64,000 nt of DNA from Nostoc spongiaeforme FACHB-130 (GTDB lineage Bacteria > Cyanobacteriota > Cyanobacteriia > Cyanobacteriales > Nostocaceae). The translations under genes were made by a program, and so were the position numbers. Location: positions 55,724-119,723 of the forward strand of contig NZ_JACJTB010000015.1 in NCBI RefSeq assembly GCF_014698475.1, given 5' to 3'. Positions 25,453-34,244 of this stretch are shown here, piece by piece (position 1 is the first letter of the stretch; each line of letters starts with the position of its first letter). The notes under the pieces are model-generated. The model did no database searches. It saw nothing but the letters and a program-made list of their open reading frames with translations, and was not told where the DNA came from.

Positions 25453-25976
25453 AAAGTTCTAGCCTATTATTCATTGAGCAACTCGTAGTTGAAATAGCTT
25501 TTTTGGCATACGAGAAGCCACTGTGGAAAAGCCTATAATTACAAAGATTTTTTAGATTTTCTTGACATTTACCTAAGTTCAGTACTTAGACATCAACAAG
25601 TTTTTGCCAGACATGGACACTATTCTACTGAGATACACTTAATTTTCTATTAAATTTCGGAAAACTTCAGCCATCATATTGCATACCAAATGTATAAGTT
25701 TTGTATGATTTTTGTATGTTTTTGAACATAACCGTATAATTTAGTACTCTTATCTTTAAAAGAAATTCAATTTATTGAAGATTTTTAAAGAACAAATACC
25801 CTTCAGGCAGAAAATCAGTGGCGTATCCAGCCAGCATCAACTGAAATTTGGTAAGATATTTAACTCTAATTTTGCCAAAGTCAACTGTTTGGGAAAACTC
25901 AAGCCATCTGTCCAGGGTGTGTCTACGTGCAGCTACATTCCTACTTGTAACCTAAAACACTTAAAAAGCTGATTGT
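25453..25976. other. Intergenic region between divergent regulator and NACHT genes
   Basis: 524 AT-rich bases carrying promoters for both directions. A 65-codon plus-strand frame (25775-25972) lacks codon bias and similarity to anything known to me. No repeat seen. Confidence 0.45.
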
Positions 25977-28334
25977 ATGACCAGCCAAGGACTCAGAGCT
26001 TCCTCAGAAGGTATTAGAGCTGCTAAAACAGCTTTAACTGACAAAACTTTAAGCCAACACAAATTAGCCATAGCTCTAGGTATTACACGCCAACCAGTAT
26101 CTAAGTTTTTTGCAGGCGAACCAGTTTCTCGCAGTTGCTTTGTACAAATTTGTCAACATCTAGGGTTATCTTGGCAAAAAATTGCTGACTTACCAGAAGA
26201 TATAATTTCAGATACAAGTGCTAAATTTCCGACTAATAAGCGAGATTTAAATATATTGGTGCAGGAAATACGCCAAAAACGCCAAGGCAAAATTCAAGAC
26301 CAGTGCAGTACTTTACAAATGATGGATATTGCTCAGACAATTCCATTGCTTGATATCTATACGCCTATATATGTATTAGAAAAAATTACAAGTCAAAGAT
26401 GGCTAGAAATTGATGATTTGCTACAAGAATGTGGTGGTGAATTAAGCTGTAACCAAAAAAAATTACCAATTTTAGAAACGGTATCATTTTACTCGAAGTT
26501 GATGATACTGGGTAAACCAGGTATAGGTAAAACTACATTATTAAAATATTTGGCGCTTGAGTGTAATCAAGGTGAATTTCAACCGAATTGTGCAGCTATT
26601 TTTATTAGCCTGAAAGACTTTGCTGAAGACTTGAAAGATAATAGTGATTTTAGTTTTTTGAAGTATATTAGCCAAGAATTTGTCAGTTGTGGGATTGAAG
26701 CAGAATCAACGCCAAATATCTTAACTGAAGGCAGAGCATTAATTTTATTAGATGGATTAGATGAAGTACCCGCAGAGGATATCAAGCAAGTTAATCAAGA
26801 AATTCGACGATTTTCTCAGATTTATTACAAAAATCGGTTTGTAATTAGCTGTCGCATTGGGGCGCAAAAATATAAATTTCCAGGATTTACTGAGGTTGAA
26901 ATTGCTGATTTTGATATACAGCAAGCCGAAACTTTTGTAAAACAATGGTTTGTAGCAGTGGCTCATGAATCTAAGGAAGATGGTGAATCTATAGGAAATT
27001 TATTTATTCATCAATTACATTTGCCGGAAAATAAGCAATTACAAGAATTAGCGATCGCGCCAATATTGTTACATCTAATTTGTTTATGCTTTCACACAAA
27101 ATCTGAATTTACATTTAAAGTAACTAAGTTATATGAGCAAGCTTTGAATATTTTGCTGGGTAGATGGGATGAAGTTAGAAGTATTCAAAGGCAGTCAATT
27201 ACAGAGAATTTCAAGTTATTTAATCCTAAAAAGCTCCTGGCGCAAATAGCGGCTATTACTTTTGAGCAAGAAGATTATTTTTTTGAACAAGAACAAATAC
27301 AGTTGTTAATATATCAATATTTAAGTAAATGTAATTCCTATGTTACTTCTAACTTAGAATTAGTAAATCAGCAGTTGCAAGATAGTGAAAAATGGTTAAA
27401 AATAATTGAAGTGGAGTATGGTTTATTAGTGGAGCGATCGCGCGGTATTTACTCTTTTTCTCATCTGGCTTTACAAGAGTATTTAACGGCAAAGAATTTT
27501 GTGATAAATTACCAAGAACAGTCTGTAAATCAGCTAATTACTCATATCACCGAAAAACGCTGGCAAAATGTTTTATTGCTGACTGTGTGTATGTTGCCAA
27601 ATGCGGAATCAATGCTGCGCTTAATGAAACAAAAAATAGATGCTTTAGTTGCTAATGACCAGAAAATTCAAGATTTTCTCTTGTGGCTCAATCAAAAGTC
27701 AAATTCAGTAACTACTCAATATAAAGCAGGTGCAATTCGGGCTTTTTATTTAGTTTGTGTTGGTCGGGCGTTAGAAGTGTGTTTGCAAACAAGTAATCAA
27801 GTGTTTGGTAATTCATCTAGTTATGGTCTGGAGCGTGCTATGCTTGGTAACTTAGCATTTAACCCAGAACTTGCGATTGATGAGTTTCTAACTAGTACTT
27901 TTGCTTGTGCTGGTGAACTAGAATTTGCCTGTCATTATATATTGAATGATGCTATTGTTTTTGACTATGCTCATGCGCTCAATATTGCCTTTGATAAAGC
28001 TCTGAATTTGGTTGTTGAATCTAAATTTAGGCAATTTCTCTACAACCTTAAAAAACAATTACCACATACTCAAAACCATCCTCATAAATTTCGTAAATGG
28101 TGGATAGAACATGGTAAATTCTGGAGTAGAAAATTTAGAGAACTCCTAGTTCAATATCGTAATATTTGTCATGACTGGCAGTTTAGTAAACAGCAAATTG
28201 AATTAATGCAGCAATATTATAGTGCTAATAAATTACTGATAAATTGCCTGAATGCTTCCCAGAAGATTGCGCCAGCAATTAGAGAAGAAATTGAAGAGAC
28301 TTTGTTGTTAGGAATCGCCGAAATAAAAAACTGA
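25977..28334 (+). CDS. HTH-NACHT ATPase, NLR-like putative antiphage protein
   Basis: 785 residues. Residues ~15-75 resemble an XRE-type HTH (LSQHKLAIALGITRQPVSKFFAGE). After a linker the NACHT NTPase begins: Walker A GKPGIGKTTLL (about residues 179-189), Walker B ALILLDGLDEVP (about residues 254-265), sensor FVISCR near 285. The winged-helix region ends with YSFSHLALQEYLTAKNF (about residues 500-516). The C-terminal ~270 residues are helical with no LRR or WD40 repeats. Bacterial NACHT proteins act in antiphage defence; in such proteins an N-terminal effector is triggered by phage sensing. Here the N-terminus is a DNA-binding-like domain, so it may instead regulate or bind DNA. It stands alone. 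Confidence 0.88.
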   Translation: MTSQGLRASSEGIRAAKTALTDKTLSQHKLAIALGITRQPVSKFFAGEPVSRSCFVQICQHLGLSWQKIADLPEDIISDTSAKFPTNKRDLNILVQEIRQKRQGKIQDQCSTLQMMDIAQTIPLLDIYTPIYVLEKITSQRWLEIDDLLQECGGELSCNQKKLPILETVSFYSKLMILGKPGIGKTTLLKYLALECNQGEFQPNCAAIFISLKDFAEDLKDNSDFSFLKYISQEFVSCGIEAESTPNILTEGRALILLDGLDEVPAEDIKQVNQEIRRFSQIYYKNRFVISCRIGAQKYKFPGFTEVEIADFDIQQAETFVKQWFVAVAHESKEDGESIGNLFIHQLHLPENKQLQELAIAPILLHLICLCFHTKSEFTFKVTKLYEQALNILLGRWDEVRSIQRQSITENFKLFNPKKLLAQIAAITFEQEDYFFEQEQIQLLIYQYLSKCNSYVTSNLELVNQQLQDSEKWLKIIEVEYGLLVERSRGIYSFSHLALQEYLTAKNFVINYQEQSVNQLITHITEKRWQNVLLLTVCMLPNAESMLRLMKQKIDALVANDQKIQDFLLWLNQKSNSVTTQYKAGAIRAFYLVCVGRALEVCLQTSNQVFGNSSSYGLERAMLGNLAFNPELAIDEFLTSTFACAGELEFACHYILNDAIVFDYAHALNIAFDKALNLVVESKFRQFLYNLKKQLPHTQNHPHKFRKWWIEHGKFWSRKFRELLVQYRNICHDWQFSKQQIELMQQYYSANKLLINCLNASQKIAPAIREEIEETLLLGIAEIKN

Positions 28335-28471
28335 ATTATAGAAATATTAATAGTCAAAAACTATCAAATATACCGTAAGAAAGACTTTCATAACATTCAT
28401 ACCAGAGAAAGAGCAATCACATAGCTGAATCTCGTTAAATTGCTGTTAGCAAAGTCAGTTAAGGATATTTT

Positions 28472-28924
28472 ATGAATAATTTAGTAGGCGGTATTATTCC
28501 CCAACAGCCACCAATTGAGCCTGTATCTGATGCTCATGTTCTCAAGTCTCGTTTGGAATGGGGCGAACCAGCTTTTACAATTTTAGATGTGCGCGATCGC
28601 CAGACATATAACGATGGTCATATCCTAGGAGCAATGCCTATGCCCATTGATGAATTAGCACAGAGGGCTGTACCATCTTTAGATAAAAGCCGTGATATCT
28701 ATGTTTACGGTGGTAATGATGAAGAATCTGCTCAAGCTGCACAAGTTCTACGTTCGGCTGGTTTTGATCATGTTTCTCAACTCAAGGGTGGTTTAGGTGC
28801 ATGGAAGGCGATCGGCGGCCCAACAGAAGGTATTGTTGAATCTAGAACTCCCGCAGGTGCAGATGACTACAATGTTGTCTCTCGTCTGAAAAACCACGCC
28901 GAAAATCAGCAAAAAGAAGTCTAG
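28472..28924 (+). CDS. Rhodanese-domain protein lacking the catalytic cysteine
   Basis: 150 residues, one rhodanese domain: FTILDVRDRQTYNDGHILGAMPMP (about residues 32-55), then the active-site loop IYVYGGNDEESAQAAQVLR, and GFDHVSQLKGGLGAWKAIGGP. In active enzymes the loop starts with Cys (CxxGxRS); here the position is YGGNDEE, so sulfur transfer is unlikely. Such inactive domains serve as binding modules. The C-terminal ~25 residues are polar. No neighbour suggests a partner; it is convergent with the RNase D-like gene. Confidence 0.87.
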   Translation: MNNLVGGIIPQQPPIEPVSDAHVLKSRLEWGEPAFTILDVRDRQTYNDGHILGAMPMPIDELAQRAVPSLDKSRDIYVYGGNDEESAQAAQVLRSAGFDHVSQLKGGLGAWKAIGGPTEGIVESRTPAGADDYNVVSRLKNHAENQQKEV

Positions 28925-28970
28925 ATTTTGGCCAAATATAGGAATGGGTTTGATTCCTAAATCTAGTTGT

Positions 28971-29065
28971 TTACGTAGGGAGTAGGGAATGGGGAGTAGG
29001 GAGTAGGAAAGAAGCCGGAGTAATGAATTTCCTTCCTGCCTCCTACCTCCGTCCTCCTGCCTCCT
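28971..29065. repeat. Short tandem repeats (GGGAGTA and CCTCCTGC types)
   Basis: Purine-rich GTAGGGAGTAGGGAATGGGGAGTAGGGAGTAGG followed by a pyrimidine-rich CCTGCCTCC stretch. The two arms could pair. This is a Nostocales-style short tandem repeat region between two convergent genes. Confidence 0.75.
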
Positions 29066-29074
29066 TAATATCAA

Positions 29075-29704
29075 TCAATGTTCAAATAAATCCTTGAACT
29101 GTAACAAATCTAATGCGACGATTGTTGGTAATACTTGAAAGCATTCTTGTGCGAGTTGCCAACGTTCTTCTCGTTTGAGCATTTCACTGAGTTTATGTTG
29201 GATATTAATTAAATAGCGCACATCATTAGCAGCATAACTTAATTGCGCTTCAGTTAAATTAGCCGCATTACCCCAATCAGAACTTTGGGCGCTTTTATCG
29301 AGTTCTACTTGTTCTAACTCTTGTACTACATCTTTGAGTCCGTGACGGTTGGTATAAGTGCGGGCTAATTTACTGGCAATTTTGGTACAAAAAACAGGCT
29401 GGACGTAAATTCCTAGGTTGTGACGTAAAGTAGCAACATCAAACCGCGCAAAGTGAAATATCTTCAGTACATTCTTGGCTTCGAGAAGCTGTTTTAAATT
29501 GGGAGATTCTGTTTGTCCTCTAGCGATGCGGATGGCTGTGACTTTACCTTCCGAGTTGCACAGTTGCACAAGACACAAGCGATCGCGCTGTGGTAATAAT
29601 CCCATAGTTTCCGTATCAACAGCGATCGCCTCGGCTTTTAAGTACTCACTAAGGGTAGAGTCATTAATGTCGCGATCGCAAACCTGAAAATCTGGTAATG
29701 TCAT
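29075..29704 (-). CDS. RNase D-like 3'-5' exonuclease
   Basis: 209 residues with only the DEDDy exonuclease domain: Exo I AIAVDTETMGL (Asp and Glu near residues 31-33), Exo II around IFHFARFDVATLRHN (Asp near 90), Exo III LSYAANDVRYLINI (Tyr and Asp near 155-159). The HRDC domains of E. coli RNase D are missing, as in most cyanobacterial homologues. It should trim RNA or structured 3' ends using two metal ions. Monocistronic. Confidence 0.9.
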   Translation of the reverse strand: MTLPDFQVCDRDINDSTLSEYLKAEAIAVDTETMGLLPQRDRLCLVQLCNSEGKVTAIRIARGQTESPNLKQLLEAKNVLKIFHFARFDVATLRHNLGIYVQPVFCTKIASKLARTYTNRHGLKDVVQELEQVELDKSAQSSDWGNAANLTEAQLSYAANDVRYLINIQHKLSEMLKREERWQLAQECFQVLPTIVALDLLQFKDLFEH

Positions 29705-29853
29705 GAATTACTCAACCATAAATGCAGTGTCTTCCACAAAAGAATACCCTTAGACACTACATAATTTCAGCAAGTCAAATGATAATTTCTTTGGAATGAC
29801 ATAATATTTAGGCTTGAATTGCTTATCCCAAATTGAGATGAAGAAGTATATGA

Positions 29854-29885
29854 CGAATTCCATTCGTCGGGGCTAGGTGCAAGAT
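29854..29885 (+). repeat. GAATTCCATTCGTCGGGGCTA dispersed repeat, copy 1
   Basis: The sequence CGAATTCCATTCGTCGGGGCTA(G/A)GTGCAAGAT also occurs inverted at 34110-34141. Its right end covers the last four codons and stop of the exonuclease gene at 29873. Confidence 0.75.
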
Positions 29886-30463
29886 GGGTGTATGGGGGAA
29901 TTCTTTTGTCGATTCAAAATCCAAGGCAGAAGTTTAGCAATATTTCTCGCATCATCAATACCACGATGATGAGTTCCGTTTAATTCTATATTGACGAGCT
30001 GCAATGCTTCTACCATACCGTATCGCTTAGATAAGCCTTGGCTATCACTAAACTGTTGTTTGAGATTGACGTGAGGATAAGCAATCGGAAAAGGAAGATT
30101 GTGAAACTTGCTATCTTGTTTAAACTGGTTGCGATCATAATCTCCCCAGGAACCGAATACAGCATTGGGGTAATTAGATAACCATTTTTGCAGCATAGCG
30201 ATCGCTTCGGGATATTCTGGCGCTTGTTCAACCTGTGTCTGAGTAATCGATGTCAATGATTTACAGAATTCAGTCAGTGTAGGATAGCGAACTGGCTTGA
30301 TAAAAGTTTGAAACTCATCGATAATTTTTAAAGTTTGCGCCTCAACCATCACGGCTCCAATTTCGATGATTTCCATCTCATACCGTTTAATAGTTCCTTG
30401 ATCACAACAAGTTGCTTCTAAATCAAGTACTAATAAGTAATCATACTGATTCAAGTTCATCAT
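29873..30463 (-). CDS. DEDDh 3'-5' exonuclease (Eri-1/KapD-like)
   Basis: About 196 residues if started at the Met pair near 30460-30463; a longer frame to 30511 adds 16 unrelated residues. Exo I YLLVLDLEATCCDQG, Exo II around FGSWGDYDRNQFKQD, and Exo III GTHHRGIDDARNIAKLL identify the ERI-1/KapD exonuclease group that trims small RNAs or 3' ends in other organisms. Its last residues (PSCT and stop) are encoded by the dispersed repeat, so the natural C-terminus may have been replaced. Confidence 0.85.
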   Translation of the reverse strand: MMNLNQYDYLLVLDLEATCCDQGTIKRYEMEIIEIGAVMVEAQTLKIIDEFQTFIKPVRYPTLTEFCKSLTSITQTQVEQAPEYPEAIAMLQKWLSNYPNAVFGSWGDYDRNQFKQDSKFHNLPFPIAYPHVNLKQQFSDSQGLSKRYGMVEALQLVNIELNGTHHRGIDDARNIAKLLPWILNRQKNSPIHPSCT

Positions 30464-30577
30464 CGCACCGCAAACTTTGAGAGAATATAGTAATCCTATT
30501 TGATTTCTCAACTACTTTTAGAAGTGAGAAATAGAAAAGAGTATTTTTCGCCACTATCAAACCGGATTACTACATAT

Positions 30578-30865
30578 CTAACAGTATTTGGTCACATCCT
30601 CACCGCATTCATCTGCCAAATACATCAAACACTTAAAACGCAGACTAATTACTTGTTCATAAAAAGGATTTAACTTGCACAAAGGTGGAATGTGAAACAG
30701 CGTCCGCCCTAAAATTGATACAGTTCTCTCAAAGGGACAATGAGCAGGAATAACTTTACAAAACAGTCTAGCAAGCTGATCATTACGTATTTCCACAACA
30801 TCAAGCTGATGACGTAGCTGGGTTAAGAAGCCGCTCTTCTTTTGAAATTGATTGGATAAACCCAT
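30578..30865 (-). CDS. Mo-dependent nitrogenase C-terminal-domain protein
   Basis: 95 residues. It matches by pattern the small cyanobacterial family named for a Mo-nitrogenase C-terminal domain: DQLARLFCKVIPAHCPFER (about residues 28-46), GRTLFHIPPLCKLNPFYEQ (about residues 54-72), and LRFKCLMYLADECGED near the end. Four conserved Cys positions are evident. Its function is not known to me; it occurs widely in heterocyst formers, often away from nif genes as here. It is a stand-alone unit. Confidence 0.82.
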   Translation of the reverse strand: MGLSNQFQKKSGFLTQLRHQLDVVEIRNDQLARLFCKVIPAHCPFERTVSILGRTLFHIPPLCKLNPFYEQVISLRFKCLMYLADECGEDVTKYC

Positions 30866-31340
30866 AGCTGAAATTTCCTTTAGTCCATTGTCACCCCTCT
30901 AAAGTTACAACGATATTTTGAGAAAAACATAGTATAACTACTAGATTATTTTGTGGATTTATAAAATTTGAGTATTAATCTCGTAAAATTGCCGAGGAAG
31001 TAATCAAGGAAGTAAGTTAAAGCGCAAAACTGTGGGAAATAGCAGTCAGTATATATACTGTAATTGAGTGGCTGCGATCAGGTTCTAGCAGGACAACGTA
31101 CTGGAATTTTTGTCATATTGTGAATTTGTTGAGCGATCGCAGATAATTGCTCATAACTCACACACCGAATTTGCTGCCAATTAGACTGATTTGATTTGCC
31201 TTTTTTACATTCCTTCAGCAAACTTTGAAATGCTCCATATATAGCAATGCAAAATTATTTAGCAATATCTCTTCCTTGTCTCTGATGCTCAAATATCAAA
31301 TATAATAATTCCAGCATTTACCAATTACCCCCCATTAAAA
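30866..31340. other. Intergenic region with a possible gene remnant
   Basis: 475 bases between divergent genes. A start-less minus-strand frame at 31078-31254 reads through 58 sense codons and includes SNWQQIRCVSYEQLSAIAQ; see that entry. Otherwise AT-rich. Confidence 0.45.
31078..31254 (-). pseudogene. Possible decayed gene fragment
   Basis: An open frame of 58 codons without ATG or GTG start; it begins after a stop at 31255 and ends at TGA 31078. Composition (QSLLKECKKGKSNQSNWQQ, IHNMTKIPVRCPART) looks protein-like, not random AT sequence. Family not recognised. It may be the 3' end of a lost gene. Confidence 0.25.
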
Positions 31341-32225
31341 ATGGCAATACTTCAAATAATTGAGCCAGAAGTGAAAGATTTGGGTGGGTTTATTGCCCGC
31401 CGTAGTTTGCCATATCCTCAGCGCCAAATGGTCGGGCCGTTTATTTTTTTTGATCATCTTGGCCCCTCTATTTTGACTGCTAACAAAGGTATTGATGTCC
31501 GTCCACATCCTCATATTAATTTGGCAACGCTGACTTATTTATTTGATGGTGCAATTATGCACCGTGATAGTTTAGGTGTGGTACAAGAAATTCAACCAGG
31601 TGCAGTTAACTGGATGACGGCGGGAAAGGGAATTGTGCATTCAGAGCGATCGCCTGACTTTGACCGCTTCAATGAAGTTACAATTCATGGTATTCAAACT
31701 TGGATTGCTTTACCTGTTGAGTACGAAGAAATTGACCCTTGGTTTGTTCACTACACTGCTAAAACTCTCCCTAGTTGGTCAGAAAATGGCGCTGTCATTA
31801 AATTAATTGCTGGGGAAGCCTCTGGTTATACTTCACCTGTAAAGGTGTTTTCTCCTATCCTTTATTTAGATGTGGTACTTTCTGCCAATACTAATTTTAC
31901 TGTCCCGGCTGGTTATTCTGAAAGAGCAGTATACAGCGTCACTGAAGGACTGAGTATTAATAATGAACCACTAGAACCATATCGCCTCGCTATTCTAGAG
32001 CCAGATAGTGAAATTAAAGTTTCTGCTAATGCTGCGGCTCGATGTATTGTGATTGGTGGTGAGCCGTTGGGTAAACGTTACAAATGGTGGAATTTTGTCT
32101 CTAGCCGACCAGAAAGAATAGAACAAGCAAAAGCAGATTGGCGCGACAAACGTTTTGCCAATGTGCCGAATGAAACAGAGTTTATTCCCCTACCAGAAGT
32201 AGTGACAGAGGCTAATCCTTTGTAG
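31341..32225 (+). CDS. Pirin family protein (long form)
   Basis: 294 residues, two cupin domains. The N-terminal cupin carries the metal site: HPHINLATLTYLFDGAIMHRDS (His near residues 55-57 and the later His), with GAVNWMTAGKGIVHSER. The C-terminal part has the pirin C domain (LEPYRLAILEPDSEIKV). Pirins bind iron and some have quercetin dioxygenase activity or act as redox-sensing cofactors. It faces away from a second pirin gene (32438-33154), which is not in the same operon. Confidence 0.92.
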   Translation: MAILQIIEPEVKDLGGFIARRSLPYPQRQMVGPFIFFDHLGPSILTANKGIDVRPHPHINLATLTYLFDGAIMHRDSLGVVQEIQPGAVNWMTAGKGIVHSERSPDFDRFNEVTIHGIQTWIALPVEYEEIDPWFVHYTAKTLPSWSENGAVIKLIAGEASGYTSPVKVFSPILYLDVVLSANTNFTVPAGYSERAVYSVTEGLSINNEPLEPYRLAILEPDSEIKVSANAAARCIVIGGEPLGKRYKWWNFVSSRPERIEQAKADWRDKRFANVPNETEFIPLPEVVTEANPL

Positions 32226-32437
32226 TTTTTCAAGAAAGATAGGGGTGTAATAAGGGGTATGGGTGTGTACTTCGGCTACCCTCAGTAACCAGGGCGTAGG
32301 TGTTCAAAACCCTTACACTCCATACCTCTACGGTGAATTCAAAATTCAAAAGTAAGGGGATGTTAATTTTGACTTTTAACTTTTAACTTTTGACTTGATT
32401 TCACCCTGACACCCATTCTTAACCTTGGTGCGTAATC

Positions 32438-33154
32438 TCAACCCAAATCGAATAGGAGAATTTCTGCACTCAGGTTGGTGCTAATTTCGAGCTTTTCTTC
32501 GCCACTGATTTGTACACCATCGCCGGCTCTGAGTTCTTCACCGTTCAGTGTGGCTATACCTTGAGCTATTTGCAACCAAGCATAGCGATCGCGTTTCAGG
32601 TGATAATTCACCACATCACCACTTTCTAAAACAGAGGTGTATAAATCTACATCTTGATGAATTGTCACCGCACCGTCGCGTCCATCTTTAGCAGCGATTA
32701 GGCGTAATTGACCGCGTTTTTCTTCTACAGGAAATGCTTTTTGTTCATATCTGGGAGCCAAGCCTTGCTCATCTGGTAAAATCCAGATTTGCAGTAGGTG
32801 GAGTGGTTCGGTGGGTGAGGGATTAAACTCGCTGTGCATAATTCCTGTACCCGCACTCATAATTTGAGCATCACCAGGACGAATGACTGAGCCTGTACCT
32901 AAACTATCTTTATGCTCAACAGCGCCAGACAGCACATAAGTAAGAATTTCCATATCTCGATGTCCGTGGGTAGGAAAACCCGCACCAGGCGCAATGCGAT
33001 CGTCGTTAATCACTCGCAGAGAGCGGAATCCCATCCGATTGGGATCGTAAAAATGGCTGAAGGAAAATGTATGGAAGCTATCTAGCCAGCCAGTTTGGCT
33101 ACGACCACGATTGTTTCTATCATGAATTAGATAGTTAATTGTATTTTGAGACAT
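32438..33154 (-). CDS. Pirin family protein (YhhW-like)
   Basis: 238 residues. N-terminal cupin with [19 protein letters not shown], metal-binding [22 protein letters not shown] (His near residues 60, 62) and [15 protein letters not shown]. Length and motifs match bacterial YhhW quercetinases. It lies convergent to the other pirin, separated by ~210 bases with an AAAAGT-rich repeat. Role probably in handling flavonoid-like or quinone compounds, or as redox sensor; substrate unknown. Confidence 0.92.
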   Translation of the reverse strand: MSQNTINYLIHDRNNRGRSQTGWLDSFHTFSFSHFYDPNRMGFRSLRVINDDRIAPGAGFPTHGHRDMEILTYVLSGAVEHKDSLGTGSVIRPGDAQIMSAGTGIMHSEFNPSPTEPLHLLQIWILPDEQGLAPRYEQKAFPVEEKRGQLRLIAAKDGRDGAVTIHQDVDLYTSVLESGDVVNYHLKRDRYAWLQIAQGIATLNGEELRAGDGVQISGEEKLEISTNLSAEILLFDLG

Positions 33155-33423
33155 AAATCCACCTCAGTTGATTTAGTTTGGGTAATCTAAATAATTAATA
33201 TTCTTGTGTGCAGAAGTATGCAAATTAATGCAGTTAAGCAATTACAAAATTGATGCGCTAGATTTTAACTGCTAATTAATCATGAATCTCAGAGAGAATT
33301 TTGATTTATCTAGCTGCCTTTCGACTTATTTAAATATTAGAATATCTACCTATAAAATGAAAAGTACGCACTAAAAAGTGGCGTACTTACCAAAAGGATA
33401 CTATGAAGTTTGTTTGGCAGGAC

Positions 33424-33984
33424 TTATCTGACTGTCGCTGGTGTTTTAGCAGCAGCAGAACCATTTTCTGCTTTGATTTCTGCTACTTGTAGATGAGCTT
33501 CTAAGAACCACAGTCGTTTGTCAATGGTGCGAGAAATTTCGGTGTAAAGGTCTGCGGTGTCTGCATCACCTAAGTCGTCGGTTTTAGCGATCGCTTCTCG
33601 GATATGTTTAGCGTAAGATGCAAAACGGTCGGCTAATGCTGTTACATGGTCTTTGCCATCCAAAATATCTAGGGGATATTCTGGCAGGATGGAGTTACTA
33701 GCCGCTAGTCTCGCTGTTCCGAAAGCGTAGCCACCTAAAGCGGTGACACGTTCAGCCACCATATCAACGTATTCTTCTAATTCGCCAGCAATCTCATCAA
33801 ACAATTCATGCAACTGATAAAAGTCTGTACCTTTAACGTTCCAGTGTGCTTGCTTTGTCTGGGTTTTCAAATCTAAGGTAGCTGCCAATGTTTGATTGAG
33901 AATGGCTACGATTTGAGAACGTGCTTCGGCAGGAATATCAATACGAGAGGGATAAAGTCGGGATGTCTGCTTATTGTCGCTCAT
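33424..33984 (-). CDS. Dps family ferritin-like protein
   Basis: 186 residues from ATG 33984 (preceded by GTGGAACC); a GTG eight codons upstream is the alternative. The Dps ferroxidase signature is seen: KTQTKQAHWNVKGTDFYQLHELFDEI (about residues 38-63), followed by EEYVDMVAERVTALGG. Dps 12-mers oxidise and store iron with peroxide and protect DNA. The C-terminal tail is short and Ala-rich, not strongly basic. Monocistronic. Confidence 0.93.
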   Translation of the reverse strand: MSDNKQTSRLYPSRIDIPAEARSQIVAILNQTLAATLDLKTQTKQAHWNVKGTDFYQLHELFDEIAGELEEYVDMVAERVTALGGYAFGTARLAASNSILPEYPLDILDGKDHVTALADRFASYAKHIREAIAKTDDLGDADTADLYTEISRTIDKRLWFLEAHLQVAEIKAENGSAAAKTPATVR

Positions 33985-34109
33985 GGTTCCACGTTTTTTG
34001 ATCGACACATTGAGTCTACAAATAGTGATGGAGTTTGGGGAACTTCCGAAAGACAGATGGTTTTTCCGCAGGAATGATTTATTATCTTGATTATTCTTGG
34101 GAATGCTTA

Positions 34110-34174
34110 TCTTGCACTTAGCCCCGACGAATGGAATTCGCGGCTAGAAAAACAAAGTCCGCCTACGCGGACTA
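34110..34174 (-). repeat. GAATTCCATTCGTCGGGGCTA repeat, copy 2, with AGTCCGC hairpin
   Basis: Inverted copy of 29854-29885 followed by the hairpin AGTCCGC-CTAC-GCGGACT (34157-34174). Between the Dps and aldo/keto reductase genes; it may terminate transcription of the upstream aldo/keto unit or Dps promoter-side noise, but is primarily a dispersed repeat. Confidence 0.7.
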
Positions 34175-34244
34175 ACATAAAATAACAAGTGTTTAATCGA
34201 ACATAATGTAACTCAGCACTCAGCACTTTCAACTCAGCACTGTT

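Noticed and set aside
25775..25972. 65-codon frame before the NACHT gene
   Set aside because: No ribosome-binding site or recognisable domain; likely leader DNA.
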